Source: an uncultured Muribaculaceae bacterium (GTDB lineage Bacteria; Bacteroidota; Bacteroidia; Bacteroidales; Muribaculaceae). Taken from it: a stretch of 64,000 nt of DNA. The stretch is taken from positions 1 to 64,000 of the forward strand of contig CANRCT010000009.1 in assembly GCA_947629175.1 (NCBI GenBank), in the 5' to 3' direction. The position numbers and the translations under genes are program-made. Below the pieces are notes generated by a model, which saw only the letters and a program-made list of their open reading frames with translations, ran no database searches and was not told the origin of the DNA. The stretch's first letter is position 1. Each line of letters opens with the position of its first letter. Below, in pieces: positions 25,367-35,300 of this stretch.

Positions 25367-26500
25367 ATGTACAAGCGCACTATCACACTACTTATATTGG
25401 CAGCGCTTTCGCTGGCATATTGCAATGCCAAGGAATACTGCACTGTAGCCGATCAAGAACTATGCCTTAGAAACCGACCCGGCAATCACACCAAAATCAC
25501 GCACAGGCTCGGCAAGTCCGCCCAGCTTGAATATGCCGGGCACGAAGGATTCTGGGCCAAGGTGGTATTCAAGGGCGATACGTGCTATGCCCGACTCAAC
25601 TCGCTTTCATTCAGCGAAGATGTAGCCGCCACATTGCCCGCGTGGGTTAATATCGACGAGACCCACGGCAAGTGGGGCAGTTTGGGATATTATTTCTCCA
25701 CCGACCGCATAATGGAGGCGCTTCCCAATTTCAATATTCTTAAAGATAGAACTTTGCTGCCTCCCGACAGATGCTTCCGGATAGCAGTGTGGCTGTTTGT
25801 CATCCTATATGTCTCCTTCCTGTTTCTCAAGGGTAACATACAGTTCGGGAATGTATGGTTCTGGCTGTATTATCTTGGCGTGATGGCTCTTGGTGTATTG
25901 GAGATATTGTATGTATTCGGCAGTCCGGATCCGCTTGGCTTTTGTGACATCAACAATGTATGGTGGCCAAAGGCATGGTTGTATGTGTTTCTGATAGCAT
26001 TCGGCCTTTTCGGTCAGATGAAGCTTACGAACTATATCCTGTTTGTCGTACAATCCGACAGAGACTATGACTATAAGGCAGGATGGTGGACAAAAATCCC
26101 GTTGTTTGGCGTGCTCTATTTCATTATATGGGTAGTCGGATATTATTTTGATTTCAGATATCCTCCTTTAGCTAATATTATAGCCGGACTGGTGCTCTGT
26201 CTTCCGGTTGTGGCAATGCTTATACGGAGTTTCATCAATCTGGATGTCGTGTCACTTCTTGTAGCGGCACCGTTTTATTTAGTAACTCTGGCAGCCATAC
26301 TTGCACTCTATTGTCTTGTAGGGATGGCAATCGCGGTGCTCACTTTTATTGATTTGGTGCTGATGTTCTGCGGCGAAAACGAATATTACGGTAAGATTGG
26401 CGGTCAGTGGTATAAGATGAACTATGCATATTTCTCCGAGCACAGATTAGAGATAACTGATGATTTCGTGGTGACCCCCTTTGACAGGTTTCTGGAATGA
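25367..26500 (+). CDS. SH3-like domain membrane protein, function unknown
   Basis: A 377-residue protein, first gene of the long operon. A signal-anchor segment (about 5-20) is followed by a bacterial SH3-like domain (about 23-85; LCLRNRPGNHTKI, HEGFWAKVVFKGD, CYARLNSLSF). Then come about six to seven hydrophobic segments between residues 140 and 330, rich in Trp and Tyr, and a short soluble tail. I do not recognise the membrane part. The SH3-like domain would face the periplasm, where such domains often bind cell wall or peptides, so it could be a sensor component. Another operon member (38042-39397) also has an SH3-like periplasmic stretch next to membrane helices. Confidence 0.7.
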   Translation: MYKRTITLLILAALSLAYCNAKEYCTVADQELCLRNRPGNHTKITHRLGKSAQLEYAGHEGFWAKVVFKGDTCYARLNSLSFSEDVAATLPAWVNIDETHGKWGSLGYYFSTDRIMEALPNFNILKDRTLLPPDRCFRIAVWLFVILYVSFLFLKGNIQFGNVWFWLYYLGVMALGVLEILYVFGSPDPLGFCDINNVWWPKAWLYVFLIAFGLFGQMKLTNYILFVVQSDRDYDYKAGWWTKIPLFGVLYFIIWVVGYYFDFRYPPLANIIAGLVLCLPVVAMLIRSFINLDVVSLLVAAPFYLVTLAAILALYCLVGMAIAVLTFIDLVLMFCGENEYYGKIGGQWYKMNYAYFSEHRLEITDDFVVTPFDRFLE

Positions 26501-26519
26501 AATAATCTGAGAAACCGAT

Positions 26520-27569
26520 ATGGAGAGAGAAATGCTTTTTTACACCTACGGGATGTGCACGATGTTCTATGCAATGATGGCATGGTTCTTCTGGCGCCGT
26601 GGCACCGACACTCTTTCAAGGTTAGTGATGGTGTTGATGGTGATAGTAAGCGTATCACTTATCAAAGACCTTTTCTTTCTCAATAATGAAATCAGCGGCA
26701 AGGACTGGAACTGGATTCTTATGACCTCCATGGACATGGTCGCCGAACCGTTATATGCCTTCATCCTGATTGAATTGTGTCGCCCCGGGCACCTCACTTA
26801 TAAGACGATGGCACTCCATGAGGCTCCGTTCGTCCTGCTTCCGGGTCTGCTTTGGGCAACCCATATCGAGGTTTTCTATGACATTCTTGTTGTATGGTCG
26901 GCTGTCTATGGTCTGTACTATGCCGTGTGGGCGTTGATGACTATTCCTAAGTATCATATGATGCTGAGGGAACGATTCTCCTACGATGAAAACATAAACC
27001 TGAATTGGCTGAGCACAATTTTAGGTTCGTTCTTTATTATCTTGACACTTTGGGTGGTGGACAGTCTGATAGTCAATATATATCTGGAATGTGTGTATCT
27101 GATAGGTGCCATGATAATATGGATGTTCATCTTATCCTTTATTTATCGTCATGAATCCGTCATTTCCGAACTCGCCGTTGCTGAAGCGCCAAGTAATGAA
27201 CCGGTAAGAGATGTCAACTCAGAAACTGATGAAATGGGGATTCGCATCGAACATCTGATGTTGGTGCAACGGGCATATCTCATACCCACATTAAAGATAT
27301 CCGATGTGGCCAGACAAATTGGAAGCAATCGCACATATGTCAGCAACTGGTTTAACCACAGCCGGCAGGCCACTTTTTTCAGCTATGTGAATCATCTTCG
27401 CATAAAACATGCCTGCGAGCTGTTGAATACCACCGACATGCCGCCCAAAGCCATAGCACAGGAAAGCGGATTTAACTCCAGATCATCTTTCTACCGGATT
27501 TTCAAGAATCTCAAGAGCTGTACACCGAATGAATACCGGGATAATCCTGAAAAATATGATAATGCCTGA
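26520..27569 (+). CDS. Membrane-embedded AraC-type transcriptional regulator
   Basis: A 349-residue protein whose N-terminal 215 residues contain about six hydrophobic helices (starting FYTYGMCTMFYAMMAWFFW). A short acidic linker and a C-terminal AraC helix-turn-helix domain (about 245-345) follow, with LKISDVARQIGSNRTYVSNW and AIAQESGFNSRSSFYRIFKN. The arrangement suggests a one-component regulator that senses a membrane or extracellular signal and binds DNA while membrane-bound. It is 19 bp downstream of the SH3/membrane gene and 11 bp upstream of the next, so it probably autoregulates the operon; the palindromes at 25176 and 25296 are candidate sites (inference). Confidence 0.8.
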   Translation: MEREMLFYTYGMCTMFYAMMAWFFWRRGTDTLSRLVMVLMVIVSVSLIKDLFFLNNEISGKDWNWILMTSMDMVAEPLYAFILIELCRPGHLTYKTMALHEAPFVLLPGLLWATHIEVFYDILVVWSAVYGLYYAVWALMTIPKYHMMLRERFSYDENINLNWLSTILGSFFIILTLWVVDSLIVNIYLECVYLIGAMIIWMFILSFIYRHESVISELAVAEAPSNEPVRDVNSETDEMGIRIEHLMLVQRAYLIPTLKISDVARQIGSNRTYVSNWFNHSRQATFFSYVNHLRIKHACELLNTTDMPPKAIAQESGFNSRSSFYRIFKNLKSCTPNEYRDNPEKYDNA

Positions 27570-27580
27570 AAACAGACTTT

Positions 27581-28147
27581 ATGGATAAAACAATAATGAA
27601 ACTGGCCACCATTTTCAGCAAAATGGTCGGTAACTATAACTCGATGGGTGACAGCTGGAAGAACATCGAGCTCGGACGCGAGGCCTTCGGTCTGATGATG
27701 TCTTTGCCCGATAATTATCCCGGAGAGTACGAGACTTCTGCCGATAAAGCCAATCTCCTCAGCCATATGCTCGACCAGATGGCAGAGACAGAGTCGCCTC
27801 GCTTCTGCATAACTGTACGTGAAGAAATAGCACGGCTGAATCCCGGAGATTCCGCAAACGAAAAAGCGCTTTGTATGCTGCGTGACTATATTGACACATC
27901 CCTTACTATGGAGGATTTCTGTAAGCGCTACAGACGGCGTCTGAAGTTTGACCCTGTTGAGCGGAGCGAAGAGTATGAGCGGGTCATTCCTGAAGTAGAA
28001 CGTAAGATAGCGAAGAGACTGAAAGGCCTCCCACGCGGGATGGGCTTCTGCTTCGCATATTGGTCGGCGAAAAAGGCAGAACTGGCTAAAAGAGCAATCG
28101 AATGGAATTCTCCCGCATATATGAACCCCGGAGTAATGTTTGACTGA
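27581..28147 (+). CDS. Hypothetical helical protein in the signalling operon
   Basis: A 188-residue soluble protein, predicted mainly alpha-helical and charged, with no signal peptide or known motif. It begins with METs at residues 1 and 6 and ends with a basic helical segment (RKIAKRLKGLPRGMGF). I do not recognise it. It is 11 bp after the membrane AraC gene and 16 bp before the zinc-ribbon gene, so it is co-transcribed with the kinase cassette. Confidence 0.6.
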   Translation: MDKTIMKLATIFSKMVGNYNSMGDSWKNIELGREAFGLMMSLPDNYPGEYETSADKANLLSHMLDQMAETESPRFCITVREEIARLNPGDSANEKALCMLRDYIDTSLTMEDFCKRYRRRLKFDPVERSEEYERVIPEVERKIAKRLKGLPRGMGFCFAYWSAKKAELAKRAIEWNSPAYMNPGVMFD

Positions 28148-28163
28148 GATAAGACCAACCACT

Positions 28164-28994
28164 ATGGAACTTCATAAAGATAAATCCCGATATCAGGAAA
28201 AACGGAATCAGCAGGAGACGTCCGGTTTCCGTCGCTATCGTCCGGCCAATATAATCGACAGATACGACGGTCGGTGTACGTTCTGCGGTGCTCCTGTAGA
28301 ACCCGGCATGCGCTTCTGCACCGAGTGCGGCAACAATCGAGAAGGCATAACATGTCCGCATTGCGGAACGCTCAATTACCGCAGTTTTTGTAAGAATTGC
28401 TTCGCGCCGCTCAACGAGCAGGCGCAGAAAGCCTTGACGGAAGCTAAATTCGATCCGCATTTCCAGCGCGCTGAGCAGCTTGTCAGGGAGATGGCGGAGC
28501 TGGAGAAGATAATAAGCGAAGCCGGAGCCGCCGATCAATACAATGAGGCACCCGACCGGAGTGTGAGGCTTAGCGACGAAGACCGGCAGATAATTGATGC
28601 CTATAGAGACCTCTTTGCCGGGATCGCCAATCCTCCGGCGCCATCGGCTCCTGCGGATGATCCGGCTCTAGCTGTCCGAACCCGTGAGCGAAAACAGTTC
28701 CTGATACAGAAGGCCGAGGATGCCATGAAGCTATACAAAGCTAAGATGGCTGAACTTCAGATGCACATGGACTCCATGTTGCCCGATTCGGCTGCCACTC
28801 CCGAGGAGCAGCGCGATTTCTTCAGTGCTCGAATTATTACCACTACCAGAATAGAACTTGTGAAGCAGGGATGGGTATGCAATTACTGCGGTTGCTTCCA
28901 CAAATGTCCTAATGAATGTGCCGAGCCCCAGCTTGGTGGCAAATGGATATTCTTCGAGAAGGAAGTGGAGACAAAACAATCTATAATTGACTGA
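28164..28994 (+). CDS. Multi-zinc-ribbon protein
   Basis: A 276-residue soluble protein with two N-terminal zinc ribbons: Cys38/41/52/55 (RCTFCGAPV, FCTECGNN) and Cys64/67/76/79 (CPHCG, CKNC). The middle is helical and charged, with a probable coiled coil around 190-225, and a third cysteine cluster lies near the C terminus (WVCNYCGCFHKCPNEC). Such ribbons usually mediate protein-protein contacts in double-zinc-ribbon signalling proteins. I chose ATG 28164; a TTG at 28140 would overlap the preceding gene. It is 7 bp before the kinase gene, and similar ribbons occur in the AAA+ and FHA proteins of this operon. Confidence 0.75.
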   Translation: MELHKDKSRYQEKRNQQETSGFRRYRPANIIDRYDGRCTFCGAPVEPGMRFCTECGNNREGITCPHCGTLNYRSFCKNCFAPLNEQAQKALTEAKFDPHFQRAEQLVREMAELEKIISEAGAADQYNEAPDRSVRLSDEDRQIIDAYRDLFAGIANPPAPSAPADDPALAVRTRERKQFLIQKAEDAMKLYKAKMAELQMHMDSMLPDSAATPEEQRDFFSARIITTTRIELVKQGWVCNYCGCFHKCPNECAEPQLGGKWIFFEKEVETKQSIID

Positions 28995-29001
28995 GATCGA
29001 T

Positions 29002-32000
29002 ATGAGCAATAACAACTGGGGCGCCTCGCCGCAAAAGAGCGACACCGCAACGCTTAATCGTCAGAAATGGGGAGATGCACCTCCTCAAAAAAGCGATACC
29101 TCCCGAACTGCAGGATCAGGATGGGGTAATGGCGGACCACAGAAAAGCGATACAGGCACTGCGGGTGTTGCCCCAGGGGCTCCGCAGCGCTATGAAGTGC
29201 CCCTTTATTCGGTTTTTGTGCTTAACAAAGTGATGTACCGCAATGTGCGTGTCATCTATGAAGAGTCGGGCGAAGCCAAGATTTTCGAGGTAGAGGCTGA
29301 CGGGAAGCGCTATGCTTTGAAAATATACCGATATGGCATCCGTCCGGATCATGAAGTGCTTGACCGAATTATGAAGCTGCGAGGCAACGGACTGCTGGTT
29401 GACATATATGACCATGGCACATGGCATGACGATCAGCAGGGCGTCGACTTTGATTATGAGGTGATGCAGTTCTGTTCGGGCGGCTCACTTGCCACCTTAC
29501 AGCTTGAAGGCAATGAGGCGCAATTGAAGGAGATCGCTCTGAAGATGACGGCAGCCATAGATTTTCTGCATCGAAAAGGTATGGTCCATCGCGATGTTAA
29601 GCCTGCCAATTTCATGTTTACCGATGAGGCACGGACGAAATTCGTGCTTACCGACTGGGGCTTCGCCAAGATTCTCGACAAGGAGGGCAGGGCTGTCAGC
29701 GATGATGGCCGGACCAAAATTTACACAGCCCCGGAACTATATATCAACATCCCCGGGCAAGCGACTTATGTCGATGCCAGGGTAGATTTTTATTCGCTGG
29801 GCATGTCGTTGCTTGCTCTGTGGCGAGGTGAGGGACTGCTCATTGCCGACGAGCAGAAACTGGTTCGTCAGAAACTCGACGAGGAATTGCCTTACCCAAG
29901 CCGCAAGGAGATGAGCGAGCATATGCTTTCGCTTATCAAGGCCTTGACGCGCAACAGCCCGGAGAAACGCGCCGGTTTTGATGACATCAAACGCTGGGCA
30001 TCGGGTGAGATCATCTACCATGATACGGCATCTGATGACGAGCTCAATGATTACAGGATTGTCTTCAGCGGTGAAAAGAATCTTATCGCCCACAGTCACG
30101 AGGAGCTCGGTGCAATGATGTGGGACAATCAGGAGCTTGCGAAGAAATATCTCTACAGCGACAGGATAGCCGACTGGCTTGAAGACGCCGGACGCCCCGA
30201 AATGGCATTGAGAATGCGCGAGATAACCGAGATGGAGTATCCGTCGAATACAGATACCGGATTGTATGCGGCCTGTCTTGAACTGGTTCCCGACATGCCG
30301 TTCTACGGCGTGAAGGGCGACGCAGTTTCAACACAGGGGCAACTGGCGAAGGAACTTTTAACCAACGCAGCCTTCTATAAGAATGCTGTTGGCAGCGATG
30401 AGGAAAAGATCTGGGCATACTGCCGAGCTGTAGGTCTTGGTAGCGAGATAAAACACCTTGCCGCCAAGGGCGCAAGCAAGAAAGCATCGCTGATTTTTGA
30501 GTTGGCGTTCAGACTTGACAAGACGCTTCCTTATCCAGTCCCGGTCAAGAATAATGGGAAAGTATGCAGAAATGTGCGAAACCTTACGGAATATCTGGAG
30601 GCTTTCAAGTCGGCCGACAGTATCTATCTCTTCTATCAGTCAAGATGTGACTTCCTGCGGTGGCTTGAGAATGTTGACCCGGTGATGTGCGGTCGCGCCA
30701 GAACCATACTTTCAAAAAATGACGGGAACGTGGATCGCAATGCTCTGGTGCATTATGCCATTCTGCCCGGCGTCGGATTTGACAATGAACCGCTCGATAA
30801 GTCAGAGTTGTCGACACCTGAAAAGATAGCGGAATTCATTGCCCGGCAGGAATGTCTGCGTGTTGAGACAGGTGAATATGTCGAGCTGGTTGACTGGAGA
30901 AAATTCAAGGGTTCCATGCTTGAAGCATACCTGCTCTCAAAAGAGAAATACCAAAAACAGATCAGCTATGCCAACTATTGCATGGAGCTTGACTCGGCGG
31001 ACAACAAGAAGAAGGCAGCGCCTTATGGAGCCGAGACAGCCGGGTTGAAGATTCTTGCCGGATGGCATGGGAGTGTGCTGCCCGTCACTCTGCACGGGCA
31101 TACATTTACACGTCCCGATGATCTTGACAAGGTGGATCTTGCCCGGTTTACCGAAAAGGAGCAGAATTTCCTCGTCCACTGGCTTGGACTCTTCTTTCAG
31201 GAAGACCCCAATGCAGACTATAAGGCCAAGTCATATACAGCCCGCACTCTTGAAATGTATGAGTTCATTGACCGCCGTCTTACCGGAAGCTCTTACGTGG
31301 AACGGTGCAACAGGCAGCCGGCGTCGGACATCGATGGCGCTATGTCACGCAACAAACGGGCATGGACAAAGGTGCGCACAGTGCAGATGCTTGCGATTCT
31401 CTTTTGTTTCATTCCGATGCTCTGTGTCTGTGGCGCCATGTGTTATCTCTCGGTCACCACAGGAAGCATACCGTTAGAGGCTGCTATGAAATCCATCGGC
31501 CATGTGACCGCCATTATTCTGGGCATCATCGCGGCCATCTGTTGTGTCGACGGGGGCATTTTCGGAATGGCGCTCGGTGGAATCGTAGCGTATGCGCTCA
31601 CAGAGTTGTTGTTCAAATTCCTCGCCCCGGTAGTGCCGTGGCTTGTCATAGTGCTTTTGCTTCTGGCTGTGGTTTTCTTCGGCCGCAAGATTTTTATTAA
31701 GATCGGCAAACGTTTCGGGACATCCGATTTGACTTTAAGCGAGATTAAACAGCGCCACCGGGCTGGACTTGCTTTCAATACACGTCATATCCTTCTTCCC
31801 GGCAAAGGGCTGGACTATCCGGTTAAAGACATCAACGAGAATACATCCTATGCCAATTCGCATATGTCTGGCCTGATTAAAAACGCTCTGCTGATGCTGG
31901 CGCTGACTGCCGGAGGTGTCTTCCTTTGTGGCTGGGTCGTAAAGAATTATGACAACACCGAAGTCGTGGAGGTCTCGCGGTCGTTTGAAGGAGCTTATAC

Positions 32001-32304
32001 CGGCGATGTACAAGGAACCCCAAGCTCCATAAAGCTTTATCAGAACAAGGATGGCAAATGGGAGGCCGACATGACCATAAATTACAGGTCGGGCAAGACG
32101 CAGCAGGTAATGGTGTCGAAGGAAAAAACGGAGACGCCCGGCTGTTTTTATCTTCCTTCCAATCCGGAAGTGACACTCTGCCTTGAACCTGTGCAGCAGG
32201 CTGATGCCGAAGCCCATACCTTTACAGGAACTTATACAAATTCCAAGGGCAACCGTCGTACCGTCAACTATAAACAAACCGAGACAGCGAATGAAATGCG
32301 ATAA
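29002..32304 (+). CDS. Membrane Ser/Thr protein kinase with N-terminal PQKSDT repeats
   Basis: An 1100-residue eukaryotic-like kinase. Residues 1-60 are low complexity, with three copies of a W-G...PQKSDT unit (Thr at 15, 33 and 51). The kinase domain (about 70-340) has the ATP-binding lysine in YALKIYR (Lys107), HRDVKPANF (catalytic Asp198), DWGFAK (Asp218; DWG replaces DFG) and TAPEL. The middle region (about 350-770) is helical. Several transmembrane helices lie at about 790-910, another near 960, and a C-terminal beta-rich domain of about 110 residues is predicted outside the cytoplasm. The kinase is cytoplasmic and probably phosphorylates the repeats or its operon partners. An FHA protein and a PP2C phosphatase downstream complete a phospho-signalling set. 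ATG 29002 chosen; a TTG at 28987 is the alternative. The 3' end overlaps the AAA+ gene by 14 bp. Confidence 0.88.
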   Translation: MSNNNWGASPQKSDTATLNRQKWGDAPPQKSDTSRTAGSGWGNGGPQKSDTGTAGVAPGAPQRYEVPLYSVFVLNKVMYRNVRVIYEESGEAKIFEVEADGKRYALKIYRYGIRPDHEVLDRIMKLRGNGLLVDIYDHGTWHDDQQGVDFDYEVMQFCSGGSLATLQLEGNEAQLKEIALKMTAAIDFLHRKGMVHRDVKPANFMFTDEARTKFVLTDWGFAKILDKEGRAVSDDGRTKIYTAPELYINIPGQATYVDARVDFYSLGMSLLALWRGEGLLIADEQKLVRQKLDEELPYPSRKEMSEHMLSLIKALTRNSPEKRAGFDDIKRWASGEIIYHDTASDDELNDYRIVFSGEKNLIAHSHEELGAMMWDNQELAKKYLYSDRIADWLEDAGRPEMALRMREITEMEYPSNTDTGLYAACLELVPDMPFYGVKGDAVSTQGQLAKELLTNAAFYKNAVGSDEEKIWAYCRAVGLGSEIKHLAAKGASKKASLIFELAFRLDKTLPYPVPVKNNGKVCRNVRNLTEYLEAFKSADSIYLFYQSRCDFLRWLENVDPVMCGRARTILSKNDGNVDRNALVHYAILPGVGFDNEPLDKSELSTPEKIAEFIARQECLRVETGEYVELVDWRKFKGSMLEAYLLSKEKYQKQISYANYCMELDSADNKKKAAPYGAETAGLKILAGWHGSVLPVTLHGHTFTRPDDLDKVDLARFTEKEQNFLVHWLGLFFQEDPNADYKAKSYTARTLEMYEFIDRRLTGSSYVERCNRQPASDIDGAMSRNKRAWTKVRTVQMLAILFCFIPMLCVCGAMCYLSVTTGSIPLEAAMKSIGHVTAIILGIIAAICCVDGGIFGMALGGIVAYALTELLFKFLAPVVPWLVIVLLLLAVVFFGRKIFIKIGKRFGTSDLTLSEIKQRHRAGLAFNTRHILLPGKGLDYPVKDINENTSYANSHMSGLIKNALLMLALTAGGVFLCGWVVKNYDNTEVVEVSRSFEGAYTGDVQGTPSSIKLYQNKDGKWEADMTINYRSGKTQQVMVSKEKTETPGCFYLPSNPEVTLCLEPVQQADAEAHTFTGTYTNSKGNRRTVNYKQTETANEMR

Positions 32305-35300
32305 ATGCGGTCGTAAGAACCGCGACATAGCCCGATACTGCAAGTGGTGCGGCGAGAAACTCGTCGCCGACCTACGCCCGGATGCCGAAATGCAGGAAGG
32401 TCCGCTGAGCCGCCTCTATGATAAGAAAACTATTGTAGAACAGCTGGAGGAGGTGATACGCAAGGCAAAAAAACGTGCCGACTGGTGTCGCAAGAGTGGC
32501 GTAAGGGGGCGCCTTCCCTTGAGTTTCGTAATTACGGGCAATCCGGGGACCGGCAAGAAGTCGGTGTCGCGTGCCATAGCCTCAGCGTTGTCTGCCATTG
32601 GCATATTGAACAGTCCTGAGCCGGAAATCATAAAGCCGGTGGAGTATAAGGGATGGATTGAAGCGCTTCAGAAGGATGAGGTCACACCTGACCCTCACAT
32701 GATTGTTGTGGATGAGGCCCATCGTCTTTGTCCCACAGAGAAAGTTTCCGAGATAGTGGAACTCGACGGTGTGCTTCGATATGTCGCTGACTGGCGAAGC
32801 GATGAGGATATGCCGGTGGTGGTGATAATTGGTGACGATGACCTTAAGCGATTCTTCGAGGCAAATCCGGAAGCGAAGAATCCGATCAGCTATTTTCTTG
32901 AGACCAATGATATTACAGTGCAGGGCATGGTCAGCATAGCCTGTGATATACTTGGGCGTGAACATCGTGTCCTGTCGCAGGAGGCAAGGGAAAAATTGGA
33001 AAGAATATTTGTCAACGATCAACGCAATCCGAATACAGCCCTCGGCATCAACGGTCACAATGCCCGCCGACGCGCCGAGAATATAAGCACAGCCGCCCTT
33101 GATCTGCCCGCAGATGCATATGAGGTAGGCCCCGAATATGTACACGGTACCGAATTCATCCGCAAGAGCCTGGATGAAATTATGGCGGAGTTTGACAAGT
33201 ATGTCGGTGTGGAGGATATAAAGGCCAAGGTCAGAACCATTACACGTAATATTCAGCAGGATGTGAAGGATGGCCGCAAGCCCAGGATAAAGGATCATTT
33301 CATTTTTCTCGGCAATCCCGGCACCGGCAAGACCACCATGGCACGAATATTCGGCGATGCCCTCAACGCGCTTGGAGCTCTGCCTGTAGGCCATTTCGTG
33401 GAAATTGGAGCCGACAGTCTTGTATCACAATTTGTGGGCGACACAGCCAAACTGGTTGAGAAATGGGTCAGCAAAGCCATGGGCGGAGTGCTCTTCATTG
33501 ACGAAGCATATCAACTCGTCAACAACGACCATGGCAAGGATGCTATGGACGCTCTGATACGCTATGCCGAAAATGAGCGTGGCAAGCTCGTGATGATTCT
33601 CGCCGGATATGAAAAGGATATGGCGGCACTCAACAGACTCAATGACGGATTCCAGTCGCGCTTCAATGAAATCATCCGTTTCCGCGACTATAAGCCTGAT
33701 GAGCTCACCAGGATTTTCCGCGGCATGGTTGAGCGTGGCGAGGAAGGATATACCATCTCGCCGGAGGCCGACAATCAGTTGCTCAGTTTCTTCCAGAATA
33801 TGTACAATATGCGTCTGAAAGACTTCGGCAACGCCCGCGACGTGCGCAACGTCTATTCAAAGGCGGTGAGCCGACTGAAGCAAAGACTTGCGGAAGATCC
33901 TTCGGCTGACCCTGAAATCACTCTGGAAGATATTCAGGGAAAGGAAGCTCAGACGCGGCGCACAGTGGAGGACGTGCTTGCATCGCTCGATGATATGGTG
34001 GGCCTTGGAAATCTTAAGAAGGATATCCGGTCGATTGTAGGCAAAGCCATAATACAGCGTCAGAGAGTGGAGCGAGGCTTGGTCGACCCTTCCAACGAGG
34101 GTATCCATATCGCCATTACCGGCAACCCCGGCACCGGCAAGACCGAGGTTGCCAAACGCCTCGGTCAAGTGTTCAAGGCTGCGGGCATTCTGCCGACAGA
34201 CAAGGTCGTGGTAAAAGAGAAAAAGAACCTTCTTGACAGTTATTCCAACTCAGCGGCAAAGAATATGAACGACGCTGTGGATGAGGCGTTGGGGGGCATT
34301 CTATTCATCGATGAGGCGTATAATCTTATCCCGATGGACAACCCCAATGATCAAAGTCAGGACGGTAAGGCAGCTGTCGAGAGTCTTATGACCCGTATGG
34401 TAAGCGACGCGGGAAAGTTCATCACAGTAATCGCCGGATACAAGAATCTGATTGATGAATTTATAGCGAATGCCAACCCTGGTCTGGCCAGCCGGTTCTC
34501 CAACAGGATTCATATAGCAGATTATTCCGCTACCGAGCTGGAGGAAATATACTTGCAGCAGGTGAGCCGCCAGAAAATGCGGATCGACGATGATGCAGTG
34601 GAACTCCTCCGCAAGGCTATCTGCGGGATGGTGGCTGCGAAAGATGAAAATTTCGGCAATGCCCGCAGTGTCATAGCCTTGTTCAAGGAAACAATGGCGC
34701 GTCAGGGCGACCGTCTGCAAAAGGAATTTGATCTCTACGACATTCCAAGCGAGGAGATGATGCGCATAAGAAAAGCCGATATACCCTACGAGGAGCCGCG
34801 GATAGTCGACATGGAAGAATGTTTCCGCGAACTCGACCAGCTCGTCGGCCTGGATGGTGTGAAGAAGGAGATCCGCACTCTCGCTGATGCCATTTTTACG
34901 GAGCAGGAACGTGCACGCGTGGAAGGCCGGAAGCCTGAGATTCCGATGTTTCATTATCAGTTTTTAGGGAATCCGGGCACAGGTAAGACGACTGTGGCAC
35001 GTATTATGGGGAATATATTCTATTCTCTCGGTCTGCTCCCTACCAACAAGCTTCTGGAAATCACCCCCGGCGACCTGATAATAGGATTTGTGGGCCAGAC
35101 AGCCAAACAGACACGCAAGATGGTGAAACGCGGTGTCGGTGGCGTTCTGTTCATAGACGAGGCTTACGGCCTTCATGACGGCGGTTATGGTGAGAAGGAT
35201 GCGACTCCTGAATTGCTGACCCTGCTCAATGACCTGAAAGGGAAGATGGTGGCTATTGTCGCCGGTTATCCCCGTGAGATGGAGGCTTGGAAGTCCACAA

